This document shows positions 8,807 through 15,995 of a stretch of 64,000 bases of DNA, in pieces. Every line of letters begins with the position of its first letter. Position 1 is the stretch's first letter. Below the pieces are notes generated by a model that was not told the origin of the DNA, did not search any database, and saw only the letters and a program-made list of their open reading frames with translations. Source of the DNA: AC-32 sp038236705 (GTDB lineage Bacteria > Actinomycetota > Thermoleophilia > Gaiellales > Gaiellaceae); assembly GCA_038236705.1 (NCBI GenBank), contig JBBRZN010000003.1, positions 1 to 64,000 of the forward strand, in the 5' to 3' direction. Position numbers and translations under genes: made by a program.

Positions 8807-8841
8807 AAAACGACGAGGGAGGGCGTTTCAGCCCTCCCTCG
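8807..8841 (-). terminator. Intrinsic terminator between livJ and livH
   Basis: On the minus strand, CGAGGGAGGGC, a 6-nt loop, the exact complement GCCCTCCCTCG, then TCGTTTT. It follows the livJ stop by about 27 nt. An 11-bp perfect stem plus T-run is a strong intrinsic terminator. It probably lets the binding protein be made in excess of the membrane and ATPase subunits, with read-through into livHMGF. Confidence 0.85.
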
Positions 8842-8867
8842 CATTGAAGCGTTGCTTCCAGTGCGAC

Positions 8868-10241
8868 TCAGCCCGCCGCCTCCTTGCGTGCCGCGGCCAC
8901 GAGCTTCGGTTCCGGCCCGGTCGTCAGCAGCGTGTTCAGCTTGGTCGTCCCCTTGTAGATCGTGAAGAGGACAGCCGCGCCCTTGGCACCCGACAGATCG
9001 CCGTTCTCGTTGAACGAGAAGTCGCCGATCAGCCCATTCGACACCTTGGTCGCATAGACCTTGGCGATGACGTCCGAGCGGGTTCCGTCGGAGTCTGCGA
9101 TCGCCTTGAGCAGGACCTGGCCGGCCTGCGCACCGAGGATCGCGTACGGATCGACCGACTTGCCGCCGAGGGTCGACTTGAAGCCGTTGATGAACTTCAG
9201 CGCGGCTCCCTTGTACTTGTCGATGCCCACGCCGGCAACGCTGAAGAACGCGCCCGTGGCGTTGGGCGTTCCGCCCTCCTTGCGCTGGAAGACGGAGTCG
9301 GTCGTGAAGCCGTCCGGCAGCATCAGCTTCACGGGGCCGCTGTTCGGCCCGAGGATCGCGACCTTGTCGTTGATCAGCTGGCCGCTGTTCTCGTCGACGA
9401 GCCCTCCGATGAAGATGGCGTCCGGGTTCTCTCCCTTGATGCGCGTGAACAGCGCCCGGAAGTTGGCCTGCTTCGGGTCGTAGGCCGTGAAGCCCGTAAT
9501 CGTCATCCCTGCAGCCTTCGCGGCACCCGCGAAGTTCTTCGCGACGCCGAGGCCGTACGCCTCCTTGTCGTTCAGGACCGAGACCGTCTTGACGCCCTGG
9601 CTGGCCACGAACCTCGCGTCGACCGCACCCTGGTTCGGGTCGCTCGGCGCGACGCGCGCATAGGTCCGCTTGCCACTCGGGTAGTACTTCTCCGGCTCGT
9701 CGCCCGCGCACGGCTCGGTCAGGCAGCCATACGTGTTGGCCGGCGAGAGCAGCATCAGCCCGCCGCCCGGAGCCCCATTGAGCACCGGGATCTCGATCGC
9801 GGCGCAGCCCGAGTTGAATGTGCCGACGACGCCGAGCAGCTTGCTGTTCTGCGCGTAGGCGTGGGCATTGGCGCTGCACTTGTCCGGATCCCACTTCCCG
9901 AGTTGGGCAGTGGAGTCGTCGCAGACCTGGTAAGCGATGTTGAAGTCGCCGGCCTTCCAGTTCTGCTGGTTGAGCTGGTAGCGGATCGCGCCCACCATCT
10001 GGAGGGTCTGCGTCCGCGAACTGCCCTGCATCGGCAGGTCGGTGGCAATCAGGTAGTCGGGATCGCCCGAGCCCTTGTATTCCAGCGGGCCGCACGACGA
10101 AGCCGGCAGGGCCTTCACGTTGCCGCCGCCTCCGCCTCCGCCGCTGCTGCTCTTCTTGCTGCCGCCGCCGCAGCCGGCCGCGATGAGGGCCAGCGCGCCC
10201 ACGGTGGCAAGGAGCACACCAATCGTCACTCGTTTCTTCAC
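8868..10241 (-). CDS. livJ: ABC transporter substrate-binding lipoprotein LivJ-type (system 1)
   Basis: A 457-residue secreted solute receptor. It starts at GTG 10241, preceded by GGAGGAGG; VKKRVTIGVLLATVGALAL is a signal peptide and IAAGC the lipobox, followed by a Ser/Gly-rich linker (GGGSKKSSSGGGGGGG). The rest is a periplasmic-binding type I fold: DLPMQGSSRTQTLQMVGAIRY near the N-terminus, then FNSGCAAIEIPVL and SVLNDKEAYGLGVAKNF. First gene of livJHMGF. The promoter at 10321-10350 gives a leader of about 70 nt. The ligand is probably a branched-chain amino acid, but this family also takes amides and aromatic compounds. Confidence 0.92.
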   Translation of the reverse strand: MKKRVTIGVLLATVGALALIAAGCGGGSKKSSSGGGGGGGNVKALPASSCGPLEYKGSGDPDYLIATDLPMQGSSRTQTLQMVGAIRYQLNQQNWKAGDFNIAYQVCDDSTAQLGKWDPDKCSANAHAYAQNSKLLGVVGTFNSGCAAIEIPVLNGAPGGGLMLLSPANTYGCLTEPCAGDEPEKYYPSGKRTYARVAPSDPNQGAVDARFVASQGVKTVSVLNDKEAYGLGVAKNFAGAAKAAGMTITGFTAYDPKQANFRALFTRIKGENPDAIFIGGLVDENSGQLINDKVAILGPNSGPVKLMLPDGFTTDSVFQRKEGGTPNATGAFFSVAGVGIDKYKGAALKFINGFKSTLGGKSVDPYAILGAQAGQVLLKAIADSDGTRSDVIAKVYATKVSNGLIGDFSFNENGDLSGAKGAAVLFTIYKGTTKLNTLLTTGPEPKLVAAARKEAAG

Positions 10242-10320
10242 ATTTCCTCCTCCGTCGCCCTTGTCTCGTCGTTGCCAAAAACCCCCCGGCACGAGGCCGA
10301 GCACGGCTTCCCTGGGCGCA

Positions 10321-10350
10321 AGTATCGAGGACAACGACGGGCAAGAGCAA
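10321..10350 (-). promoter_or_regulatory. Candidate livJ promoter
   Basis: On the minus strand TTGCTC, an 18-nt spacer and GATACT, about 80-110 nt upstream of the livJ GTG. A reasonable sigma70-type match; position inferred from sequence only. Confidence 0.4.
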
Positions 10351-10379
10351 ATCGGAAGCGCCGCTACTCTTCGTCCGAA

Positions 10380-10414
10380 GCCGAAGTGGCGGAACGGGCA
10401 GACGCGCTGGCGAG
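10380..10414 (+). pseudogene. Truncated 5' half of a tRNA-Leu
   Basis: GCCGAAGTGGCGGAAC and the following D-arm match the first 31 or so bases of the intact tRNA-Leu at 10525 with a single change (CGGGC for CTGGC). Similarity stops at the anticodon stem, where a palindrome (10415-10441) begins. There is no anticodon loop, T-arm or 3' acceptor strand, so it cannot be a functional tRNA. Probably a duplicated tRNA gene broken by the element. Confidence 0.8.
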
Positions 10415-10441
10415 CACGGGTGAACCCATGGTTCCCCCGTG
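10415..10441. repeat. Palindrome of the GGTTCCCCC family, copy 1
   Basis: Arms CACGGGTGAACC and GGTTCCCCCGTG around CAT, one mismatch, followed by GCCCCCTCCTT. The same arrangement (AACGGGGGAACC / GGTTCCCCCGTT, then GCCCCCTCCTT) is found at 57270-57295. Confidence 0.75.
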
Positions 10442-10524
10442 AGCCCCCTCCTTCTTCTCCACGTGACGGTGCTGAGGCCCGGCAAGAACTCGGCTCGATC
10501 CTGACGAGGCTAACCTTCGCCAGA

Positions 10525-10610
10525 GCCGAAGTGGCGGAACTGGCAGACGCGCTGGACTCAAAATCCAGTGGAGCGAAAGCTTCGTGTGGGTTCGACTCCC
10601 ACCTTCGGCA
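10525..10610 (+). tRNA. tRNA-Leu (anticodon CAA)
   Basis: An 86-nt class II tRNA. The acceptor GCCGAAG pairs with CTTCGGC, with A as discriminator. Anticodon stem CTGGA/TCCAG encloses the loop CTCAAAA, giving anticodon CAA at 10559-10561 (reads UUG). The long variable arm pairs GAGC with GCTT(C), and the T-arm is GTGGG/CCCAC around TTCGACT. No CCA is encoded. The phosphofructokinase start lies 3 nt after the last base. Confidence 0.96.
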
Positions 10611-10613
10611 TCC

Positions 10614-11639
10614 GTGAAGGTTGGAGTGCTCACCGGCGGGGGCGACTGCCCCGGCCTCAACGCTGTGATTCGCGCGGTGGCGAGGCGCTCGTTCTCGCGC
10701 GGGAGCGAGGTCGTCGGCGTGCGCGAGGGATGGCGCGGCCTCGTCGACGGGAAGTTCGAGCCGCTCGGGCCCCGCGAGGTCTCGGGGTTGCTGCCGCGTG
10801 GTGGGACGGTGCTCGGCACCTCGCGTACGAACCCATACAAGATCGACGGCGGCGTCGACGCGGTGCTCGAGACCTTCCGCGGCGAGGGTCTCGATGCGCT
10901 CGTTGCGATCGGCGGCGAGGACACCCTGGGAGTCGCGACGCGCCTGAGCGACGAGCATGCCTTCCCCGTCGTCGGCGTGCCGAAGACGATCGACAACGAC
11001 CTCTCCGCGACCGACTACACCTTCGGCTTCGACACCGCGGTCTTCATCTGCACCGAGGCGATCGACCGCCTGCACACGACCGCCGAGTCGCACAACCGCG
11101 TGATGGTGGTCGAGGTGATGGGCAGGCACACCGGCTGGATCGCGGTCATGAGCGGCATCGCTGGCGGTGCGGATGTGATCCTGATCCCGGAGTTCCCGGT
11201 CAGCATCGACGATGCCTGCAAGGAGATCCGCAGCCGGCACGATCGCGGCAAGGACTTCTCGATCGTCGTCGTCTCCGAGGGCTACGAGCTCGACGGCCTC
11301 GACGAGCAGGGCGAGGTGGACGAGTTTGGCCACACGCGGCTCTCGCAGCGCGGCGTCGGCGATGCGCTCGCGCGGGAGATCGAGTCCCGCACGGGCTTCG
11401 AGACCCGCGTGACCGTGCTCGGCCACATGCAGCGCGGCGGCTCCCCCACTCCGCGCGACCGCGTCCTCGCCACTCGCTACGGGCTCAAGGCGGCCGATCT
11501 CGTCCACGACGGCAACTTCGGCCGGATGGCCGCGCTTCAGGGCGACAGGATCGTCGACGTCTCGCTTACGGAGGCGACCGCGGAGCTGAAGAAAGTGCCG
11601 CGCGACTGGTACGAGGTCGCTCGCGCGTTCTTCGGCTAG
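10614..11639 (+). CDS. pfkA: 6-phosphofructokinase, PPi-type residues
   Basis: A 341-residue cytoplasmic enzyme phosphorylating fructose 6-phosphate in glycolysis. It starts at GTG 10614 (VKVGVLTGGGDCPGLNA). The donor-site motif is GGEDTLG and the second is PKTIDND; ATP-dependent enzymes carry Gly at both diagnostic places (GGDGS, PGTIDND), while Asp plus Lys is the pyrophosphate-dependent pattern, so PPi is the likely donor. Substrate motifs MGRHTGW and HMQRGGSPTPRDR are intact. No Shine-Dalgarno lies between the tRNA end (10610) and the start, so the mRNA may be made by tRNA 3' processing and translated leaderless. Confidence 0.93.
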   Translation: MKVGVLTGGGDCPGLNAVIRAVARRSFSRGSEVVGVREGWRGLVDGKFEPLGPREVSGLLPRGGTVLGTSRTNPYKIDGGVDAVLETFRGEGLDALVAIGGEDTLGVATRLSDEHAFPVVGVPKTIDNDLSATDYTFGFDTAVFICTEAIDRLHTTAESHNRVMVVEVMGRHTGWIAVMSGIAGGADVILIPEFPVSIDDACKEIRSRHDRGKDFSIVVVSEGYELDGLDEQGEVDEFGHTRLSQRGVGDALAREIESRTGFETRVTVLGHMQRGGSPTPRDRVLATRYGLKAADLVHDGNFGRMAALQGDRIVDVSLTEATAELKKVPRDWYEVARAFFG

Positions 11640-11641
11640 AG

Positions 11642-13063
11642 CTAGAGGCGGTACACGGCAACCCACGGACCGTTCAACCCGTCCTCGCGCACGTAGTAGA
11701 GGCGCTGCGTCAGCGTCTCCAGGCTCTCGTAGAAGGCGGTCTCCTTCGGATAGTCCTCGCGCGCCGCGAGGACCCGGTCGGCAACGGCGCCGGTGACGAT
11801 CGCGTAGCGCACTCCCGCGTTGCGGAGCCGGGTCAGGTCGCGGTTCGGGTCGGCCCGCTTCTCCTCCGGCAGGGGCAGCCGGAGCTTAAGCACGCGGAAG
11901 CGCTCGAATGGGGGCAGCGACGGATCGGCGGCCAAGTGTGCGCCGCTCGGAAGGTGGCGCTCCACCCAGGCGTGAGCGGCCTCACGCGTGTCGGTCTTCG
12001 TCAGATGCCGGTCGTCGCGGATCGTCCACGTGAGCGGCACGACCAGCAGCAGGAGCGTCACCGGCGCGAGCGAGCGGACGCGGCCGGCCAGGACCGCGAG
12101 CGGCGGCACGAGCGGCAGGACGTAGCGGTCGAAATGGGCGCCCAGGGTGCAGAGGTCGAGGAAGTAGATGAGCACGAACGAGGCGAGGATCAGGTCGGTG
12201 CGGCGACGGTGAGTGAGGGCGAGCACCAGGCCGAGCCCGCAGACGAGCAGCATCGGCCCGAGTCCGGTCCAGAGGCGATCGAGGAACGCGATCGGGGCTG
12301 AGCGGTCGTGCTCGAAACCGAGCCAGCCCTGCCGCGCGAGTTTCTGAACGTGGTAGGCATCGCTCACGGCCGCTCCGAGATGCGCGACGAAGAACGGGCT
12401 CGTCGCGCAGAAGGCAGCGGCGGCGGCTGCGACCCCGAGCGCGAGCCGCCGAGGCTGCCGGTAGCCGGCCACGACGAGCGGCACGAGTAGGAAGATCCCC
12501 GGGTACTTGAAGCTCATCGCCAGGCCCACCGCGAGCCCGCCGAGCTCGATGCGACCGGAGACGAGGAGTGCGAGCGAGGCCGCCACACCGAGCGTCAGCG
12601 GCACGTCGGTCACCGCCATGCGCGAGTAGGCGACGTGCGTCGTCTCGACCGCGACCGCGGCGGCGGCGATCGGGCCCGCGGCGCCCCCGTAGGCCCGGCT
12701 GCCGAGCCACCAAGCGGCCGCCACGGCACCGAGCGCGAGCGCGACCACGACGAGCCGTGCGACGAGGTAGGAGGGCTCGTGCTGCCAGGCCTGGAACGGT
12801 GCGAGCAGGTACATCAGGAGCGACGGGTAGTCGAACCATTGCGGGTCGAGACCGCCGCCGTGCACCATCTTCCACGCCCGTGGAACGATGCTCTGCTCGT
12901 CGGGGCTCAGCAGCGGGAAGGGCAGGCCGTAACCGGCGCCGACGAGCCGCAGCGCGGCCGCACCGGCGAGGATCGCCGCCAGCGCGACGCGCGGGCCGCC
13001 CCAGAGGGCGTCGCGCGAACGCGTCTCAGACCTGGGGCTGGGCTCCGCCGGCGAGCTCGGCAA
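11642..13063 (-). CDS. GT-C type membrane glycosyltransferase (GT39/ArnT-like)
   Basis: A 473-residue protein with about ten membrane segments and a soluble C-terminal part of about 120 residues. The first external loop has LLSPDEQSIVPRAWKM, where the acidic pair after Pro is the usual catalytic/metal site of lipid-linked sugar transferases; a second loop reads WFDYPSLLMYLL. The family moves a sugar from a polyprenyl-phosphate donor to protein or lipid on the outer face of the membrane. The start (13063) lies inside the preceding TrpC-like gene (38-nt overlap), suggesting translational coupling. Donor and acceptor unknown. Confidence 0.75.
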   Translation of the reverse strand: MPSSPAEPSPRSETRSRDALWGGPRVALAAILAGAAALRLVGAGYGLPFPLLSPDEQSIVPRAWKMVHGGGLDPQWFDYPSLLMYLLAPFQAWQHEPSYLVARLVVVALALGAVAAAWWLGSRAYGGAAGPIAAAAVAVETTHVAYSRMAVTDVPLTLGVAASLALLVSGRIELGGLAVGLAMSFKYPGIFLLVPLVVAGYRQPRRLALGVAAAAAAFCATSPFFVAHLGAAVSDAYHVQKLARQGWLGFEHDRSAPIAFLDRLWTGLGPMLLVCGLGLVLALTHRRRTDLILASFVLIYFLDLCTLGAHFDRYVLPLVPPLAVLAGRVRSLAPVTLLLLVVPLTWTIRDDRHLTKTDTREAAHAWVERHLPSGAHLAADPSLPPFERFRVLKLRLPLPEEKRADPNRDLTRLRNAGVRYAIVTGAVADRVLAAREDYPKETAFYESLETLTQRLYYVREDGLNGPWVAVYRL

Positions 13064-13649
13064 CGTTCCCCGCGGGCACGATCACGCCGTCCACTCCCGC
13101 CCGCTCGAGCTCGGCCACGTCATCCGGCCCCGAGGTCTCCACCTCGGCCAGCGCGAGCTTCCCGGCGGGCACGTCCTGGAGTAGCTCGAGCGCGTGCTCC
13201 AGCGGCCCGGCGTCCTGTTCGCCGATGCCGGCGAGCAGGAAGATCTCCGGGTCGATCCGCTCCAGCGCCAGTTGGAGCTCCTCGTCGCTTCGTACCTCGA
13301 CGACGCAGTCGAGCCCGAGCTCGAGGGCGGCGCGGTAGGAGCGCTCCAGCTCACCCTCGTCGTCGTCGAGCACCGCCAACGCGAGCACGCAGGCGTCGGC
13401 CCCGGCCGCGCGCGCCTGCTCGGGCGAGCCGTGCGGTCGCCAGAGCAGCGGCAGCGAGGTCGCGTCGCCGAGCCCGTCGAGCGTGCGTCGCAGCGCGACC
13501 GCTTCCGCTCCCTGCTCCTCGGCGGCGCGGGCCGCTGCGGGGTCGTCGACGTGGACGACGATGGAGATCCCGTCCCCCTCGGCGATCGCCTGGCTGAAGC
13601 GGCGGGCTCCGGTCACGTGGCGCAATTCTGGCGCAAAGCCGTCACACAC
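13026..13649 (-). CDS. TrpC-like (indole-3-glycerol phosphate synthase fold) protein, degenerate
   Basis: About 196-208 residues folding as half to three quarters of an IGPS barrel: TSLPLLWRPHGSPEQARAAGADACVLALAVLDDDE matches the LPVLRKDF...AGADA segment of TrpC. The catalytic Lys of RKDF is replaced (WRPH), the GINNRNL strand reads LLAGIGEQD and SESGI reads AEVETSG, so tryptophan-pathway activity is unlikely. The start is ATG 13649 or GTG 13616 (VTGARRF); the second sits at the end of the dispersed element at 13614-13710. No other trp gene is nearby. Role unknown. Confidence 0.6.
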   Translation of the reverse strand: MCDGFAPELRHVTGARRFSQAIAEGDGISIVVHVDDPAAARAAEEQGAEAVALRRTLDGLGDATSLPLLWRPHGSPEQARAAGADACVLALAVLDDDEGELERSYRAALELGLDCVVEVRSDEELQLALERIDPEIFLLAGIGEQDAGPLEHALELLQDVPAGKLALAEVETSGPDDVAELERAGVDGVIVPAGNVAELAGGAQPQV

Positions 13650-13710
13650 GCGTGCGCCGCACCTCGATACGCTCGCCTCGGGGAGGAGGTTGGGTGTGCC
13701 TTAAACAAGG
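13614..13710 (-). repeat. Dispersed phased element, copy A
   Basis: Minus strand: GTTTAAGGC..., CCTCCTCCC, GAGCGTATCGAG, GCGGCGCACGCG, then three 11-nt units beginning TGTGAC (from 13646), TGCGCC and TGCGCC. Shares order and sequence with copies at 20411-20508 (minus), 17873-17953 (plus) and 28852-28938 (plus). Lies between the short ALDH gene and the TrpC-like gene. Confidence 0.8.
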
Positions 13711-13731
13711 GGAGTCGCGCTTTCGGCGGGG

Positions 13732-14529
13732 TCAGACGCCGATCGGGTGCCACACCGTCTTCAGCTCCAGGAAGGGCTCGATCTCCCAGGCGCTCTGCCC
13801 GTCGGCGGCCCCGCGCACGATGCGCTTGACGTTGTCGGCGGCCAGCCGCTCCAGCTCGGCCAGGTCGCCGTCGGCCCCGGAGACGTCGAGCGCGTTCACG
13901 TCCATGTGCGAGGCGAGGACCGGCGCGAGCTCCTCGCGCAGGCCGGTGAGGATGTTCACGACGCCCCCCGGCACGTCGGCCGTGGCAAGCGCCTCGGCCA
14001 GCTCTATCGCAGCAAGCGGGTGTGGCTCCGACGCGACCACGACCACGGCGTTGCCGCCGACGAGCGCGGGCGCAATCCGTGAGACGAGCCCGGCCAGAGG
14101 AGGCTCCTGCGGCGCGAGGATCCCGGCCACCCCCTGCGGCTCGGGCACCGTGAAGTTGAAGTACGGCCCCGCGACGGGGTTGGAGGAGCCGATCACCTGC
14201 GCCAGCTTGTCGGCCCAGCCCGCGTACCAGACGAAGCGGTCGATCGAGCGCTCGACCTCCTTCGGCCCCGAGCAGAGGTCGGCGAACTCGGAGCGGCGCG
14301 CCTCCATCATCTCCGCGACGCGATAGAGCACCTGACCGCGGTTGTAGGCGGTCATGCCGGCCCACTTCGGGAACGCCGACCGGGCCGCACGCACGGCGTC
14401 GCGCACGTCCTTCCGCGAGGCCAGGGCCACGTTCTGGCCCTCTGCCTCATAGGTGCGGCCGGACTCGGAGCGCGGGAAGTCGCCCCCGATGAAGAGCTTG
14501 TACGTCTTGCGGACCGGCAGCCTGCTCAT
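13732..14529 (-). CDS. Truncated aldehyde dehydrogenase-like protein
   Basis: A 265-residue protein covering the NAD-binding part of the ALDH fold (KTYKLFIGGDFPRSESGRTYE at the start, FNFTVPEPQGVAGILAPQEPPL in the middle). It ends after DVSGADGDLAELERLAADNVKR, so the catalytic Cys domain is absent. The Glu-containing LELGG segment of full enzymes is also missing. ATG 14529 overlaps the stop of the full-length ALDH (ATGA). Gene pairs of a full and a short ALDH beside deoC occur in other actinobacteria; the short one may be a partner subunit. Confidence 0.8.
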   Translation of the reverse strand: MSRLPVRKTYKLFIGGDFPRSESGRTYEAEGQNVALASRKDVRDAVRAARSAFPKWAGMTAYNRGQVLYRVAEMMEARRSEFADLCSGPKEVERSIDRFVWYAGWADKLAQVIGSSNPVAGPYFNFTVPEPQGVAGILAPQEPPLAGLVSRIAPALVGGNAVVVVASEPHPLAAIELAEALATADVPGGVVNILTGLREELAPVLASHMDVNALDVSGADGDLAELERLAADNVKRIVRGAADGQSAWEIEPFLELKTVWHPIGV

Positions 14530-15995
14530 TCGAAATCCAGGTACGGCGCCAGGCCGTGCAGGCCGCCCTCGCGGCCGAAGCCCGACTCCTTGTAACCGCC
14601 GAACGGCGAGGTCGGGTCGAAGCGGTTGTAGGTGTTCGCCCAGATCACGCCGGCCCTCAAGCGCTGCGCCATGGCGAGGATCCGCGAGCCCTTCTCGGTC
14701 CAGACCCCGGCCGAGAGCCCGTACGGCGTGTTGTTCGCCTTCTCGACCGCCTCGTCCGGCGTGCGGAACGTCAGCACCGAGAGCACCGGCCCGAAGATCT
14801 CCTCCTGCGCGATCCGGTAGCTCTGGGCGACGTTGGTGAAGACCGTCGGCACGAACCAGTAGCCCTTCTCCGGGAGGCGGCACGGCGGCTGGTAGATCTC
14901 CGCCCCCTCCTCCTCCCCGCTCGCGACGAGTTCCTGGATCTTTTCGAGCTGCGCCTGGGAGTTGATGGCACCGACGTCGGTGTTCTTGTCGAGCGGATCG
15001 CCGACGCGGAGGGTCTGCAGGCGCCGCTTGAGCTTGTCGATCGTCGCCTCGTAGATCGACTCCTGCACGAGCAGGCGGGAGCCGGCGCAGCAGACGTGGC
15101 CCTGGTTGAAGTAGATCCCGTTGACGATCCCCTCCACGGCCTGGTCGAGCGCCGCGTCGTCGAAGATCACGTTCGCCGCCTTCCCGCCGAGCTCGAGCGT
15201 CAGCTTCTTGCCGGTGCCGGCGAGCTCCCGTTTGATCGCCTTGCCGACCTCGGTCGAGCCCGTGAAGGCGATCTTGTCCACGTCGCTCTTGACGAGCGCG
15301 GCCCCGGCGCGGCCGTTGCCCGTGATGATGTTGACCACCCCCGCCGGGAGCTCGGCCTGACGGAGCACGTCGCAGAAGAGCAGCGCCGAGAGCGGGGTCG
15401 TCTCGGCAGGCTTGAGCACGACGGTGTTCCCGGCCGCGAGCGCGGGCGCGACCTTCCAGGCGAGCATCAGGAGCGGGAAGTTCCACGGGATGATCTGGCC
15501 GGCGACGCCGAGCGGCTTCGGCTTTCGGTTCGGGAACGCGTACTCGAGCTTGTCCGCCCAGCCGGCGTAATAGAAGAAGTGCGCGGCCGAGAGGGGGACA
15601 TCGACGTCGCGCGACTCGCGGATCGGCTTGCCGCCGTTCAGGGACTCGAGCACGGCGAATTCGCGCGCGCGCTCTTGCAGGATGCGCGCGATCCGGTAGA
15701 GGTACTTCGCTCGCTCGGCACCCGCCAGGGCCGACCAGCCGTTCTCAAAGGCGTCGCGGGCCGCCTGGACCGCGAGCTGCACCTCCGCCTCGGTCGCCTG
15801 GCCAACCTCGGCGAGGGGCTCCTCGGTCGCCGGGCTGATCGTCGTGTAGGTCTCTTTCGGCTCGAGCCACTCGCCGCCGACGAAGTGGCCGTAGCGCTCG
15901 CGGAGAGTGACGATGTCGCGCGACTCGGGCGCGGTCTCGTACTCCCAACCGACCGGAATGGGCGCCTGGTCCTGCTTTCGCTCGAGCTCAGTCAA
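14526..15995 (-). CDS. NAD-dependent aldehyde dehydrogenase
   Basis: A 489-residue full-length ALDH. The cofactor strand IIPWNFPLLMLAWKVAPALAAGN, Glu motif LELGGKAANVI (catalytic base, about residue 255) and catalytic Cys in FNQGHVCCAGSRL (about residue 290) are all present. It oxidises an aldehyde to an acid. Beside deoC, whose products are acetaldehyde and glyceraldehyde 3-phosphate, acetaldehyde is the natural candidate substrate. The start overlaps the deoC end by 8 nt, so the three genes form one unit. Confidence 0.9.
   Translation of the reverse strand: MTELERKQDQAPIPVGWEYETAPESRDIVTLRERYGHFVGGEWLEPKETYTTISPATEEPLAEVGQATEAEVQLAVQAARDAFENGWSALAGAERAKYLYRIARILQERAREFAVLESLNGGKPIRESRDVDVPLSAAHFFYYAGWADKLEYAFPNRKPKPLGVAGQIIPWNFPLLMLAWKVAPALAAGNTVVLKPAETTPLSALLFCDVLRQAELPAGVVNIITGNGRAGAALVKSDVDKIAFTGSTEVGKAIKRELAGTGKKLTLELGGKAANVIFDDAALDQAVEGIVNGIYFNQGHVCCAGSRLLVQESIYEATIDKLKRRLQTLRVGDPLDKNTDVGAINSQAQLEKIQELVASGEEEGAEIYQPPCRLPEKGYWFVPTVFTNVAQSYRIAQEEIFGPVLSVLTFRTPDEAVEKANNTPYGLSAGVWTEKGSRILAMAQRLRAGVIWANTYNRFDPTSPFGGYKESGFGREGGLHGLAPYLDFE

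Noticed and set aside
10380..10470. Second functional tRNA-Leu
   Set aside because: No anticodon stem-loop, variable arm, T-arm or matching 3' acceptor strand after the first 31 bases.
10242..11666. Long minus-strand frame upstream of the LivJ receptor and opposite pfkA
   Set aside because: It runs through the tRNA gene and antisense to pfkA; the lipoprotein signal peptide and SD place the start at 10241.
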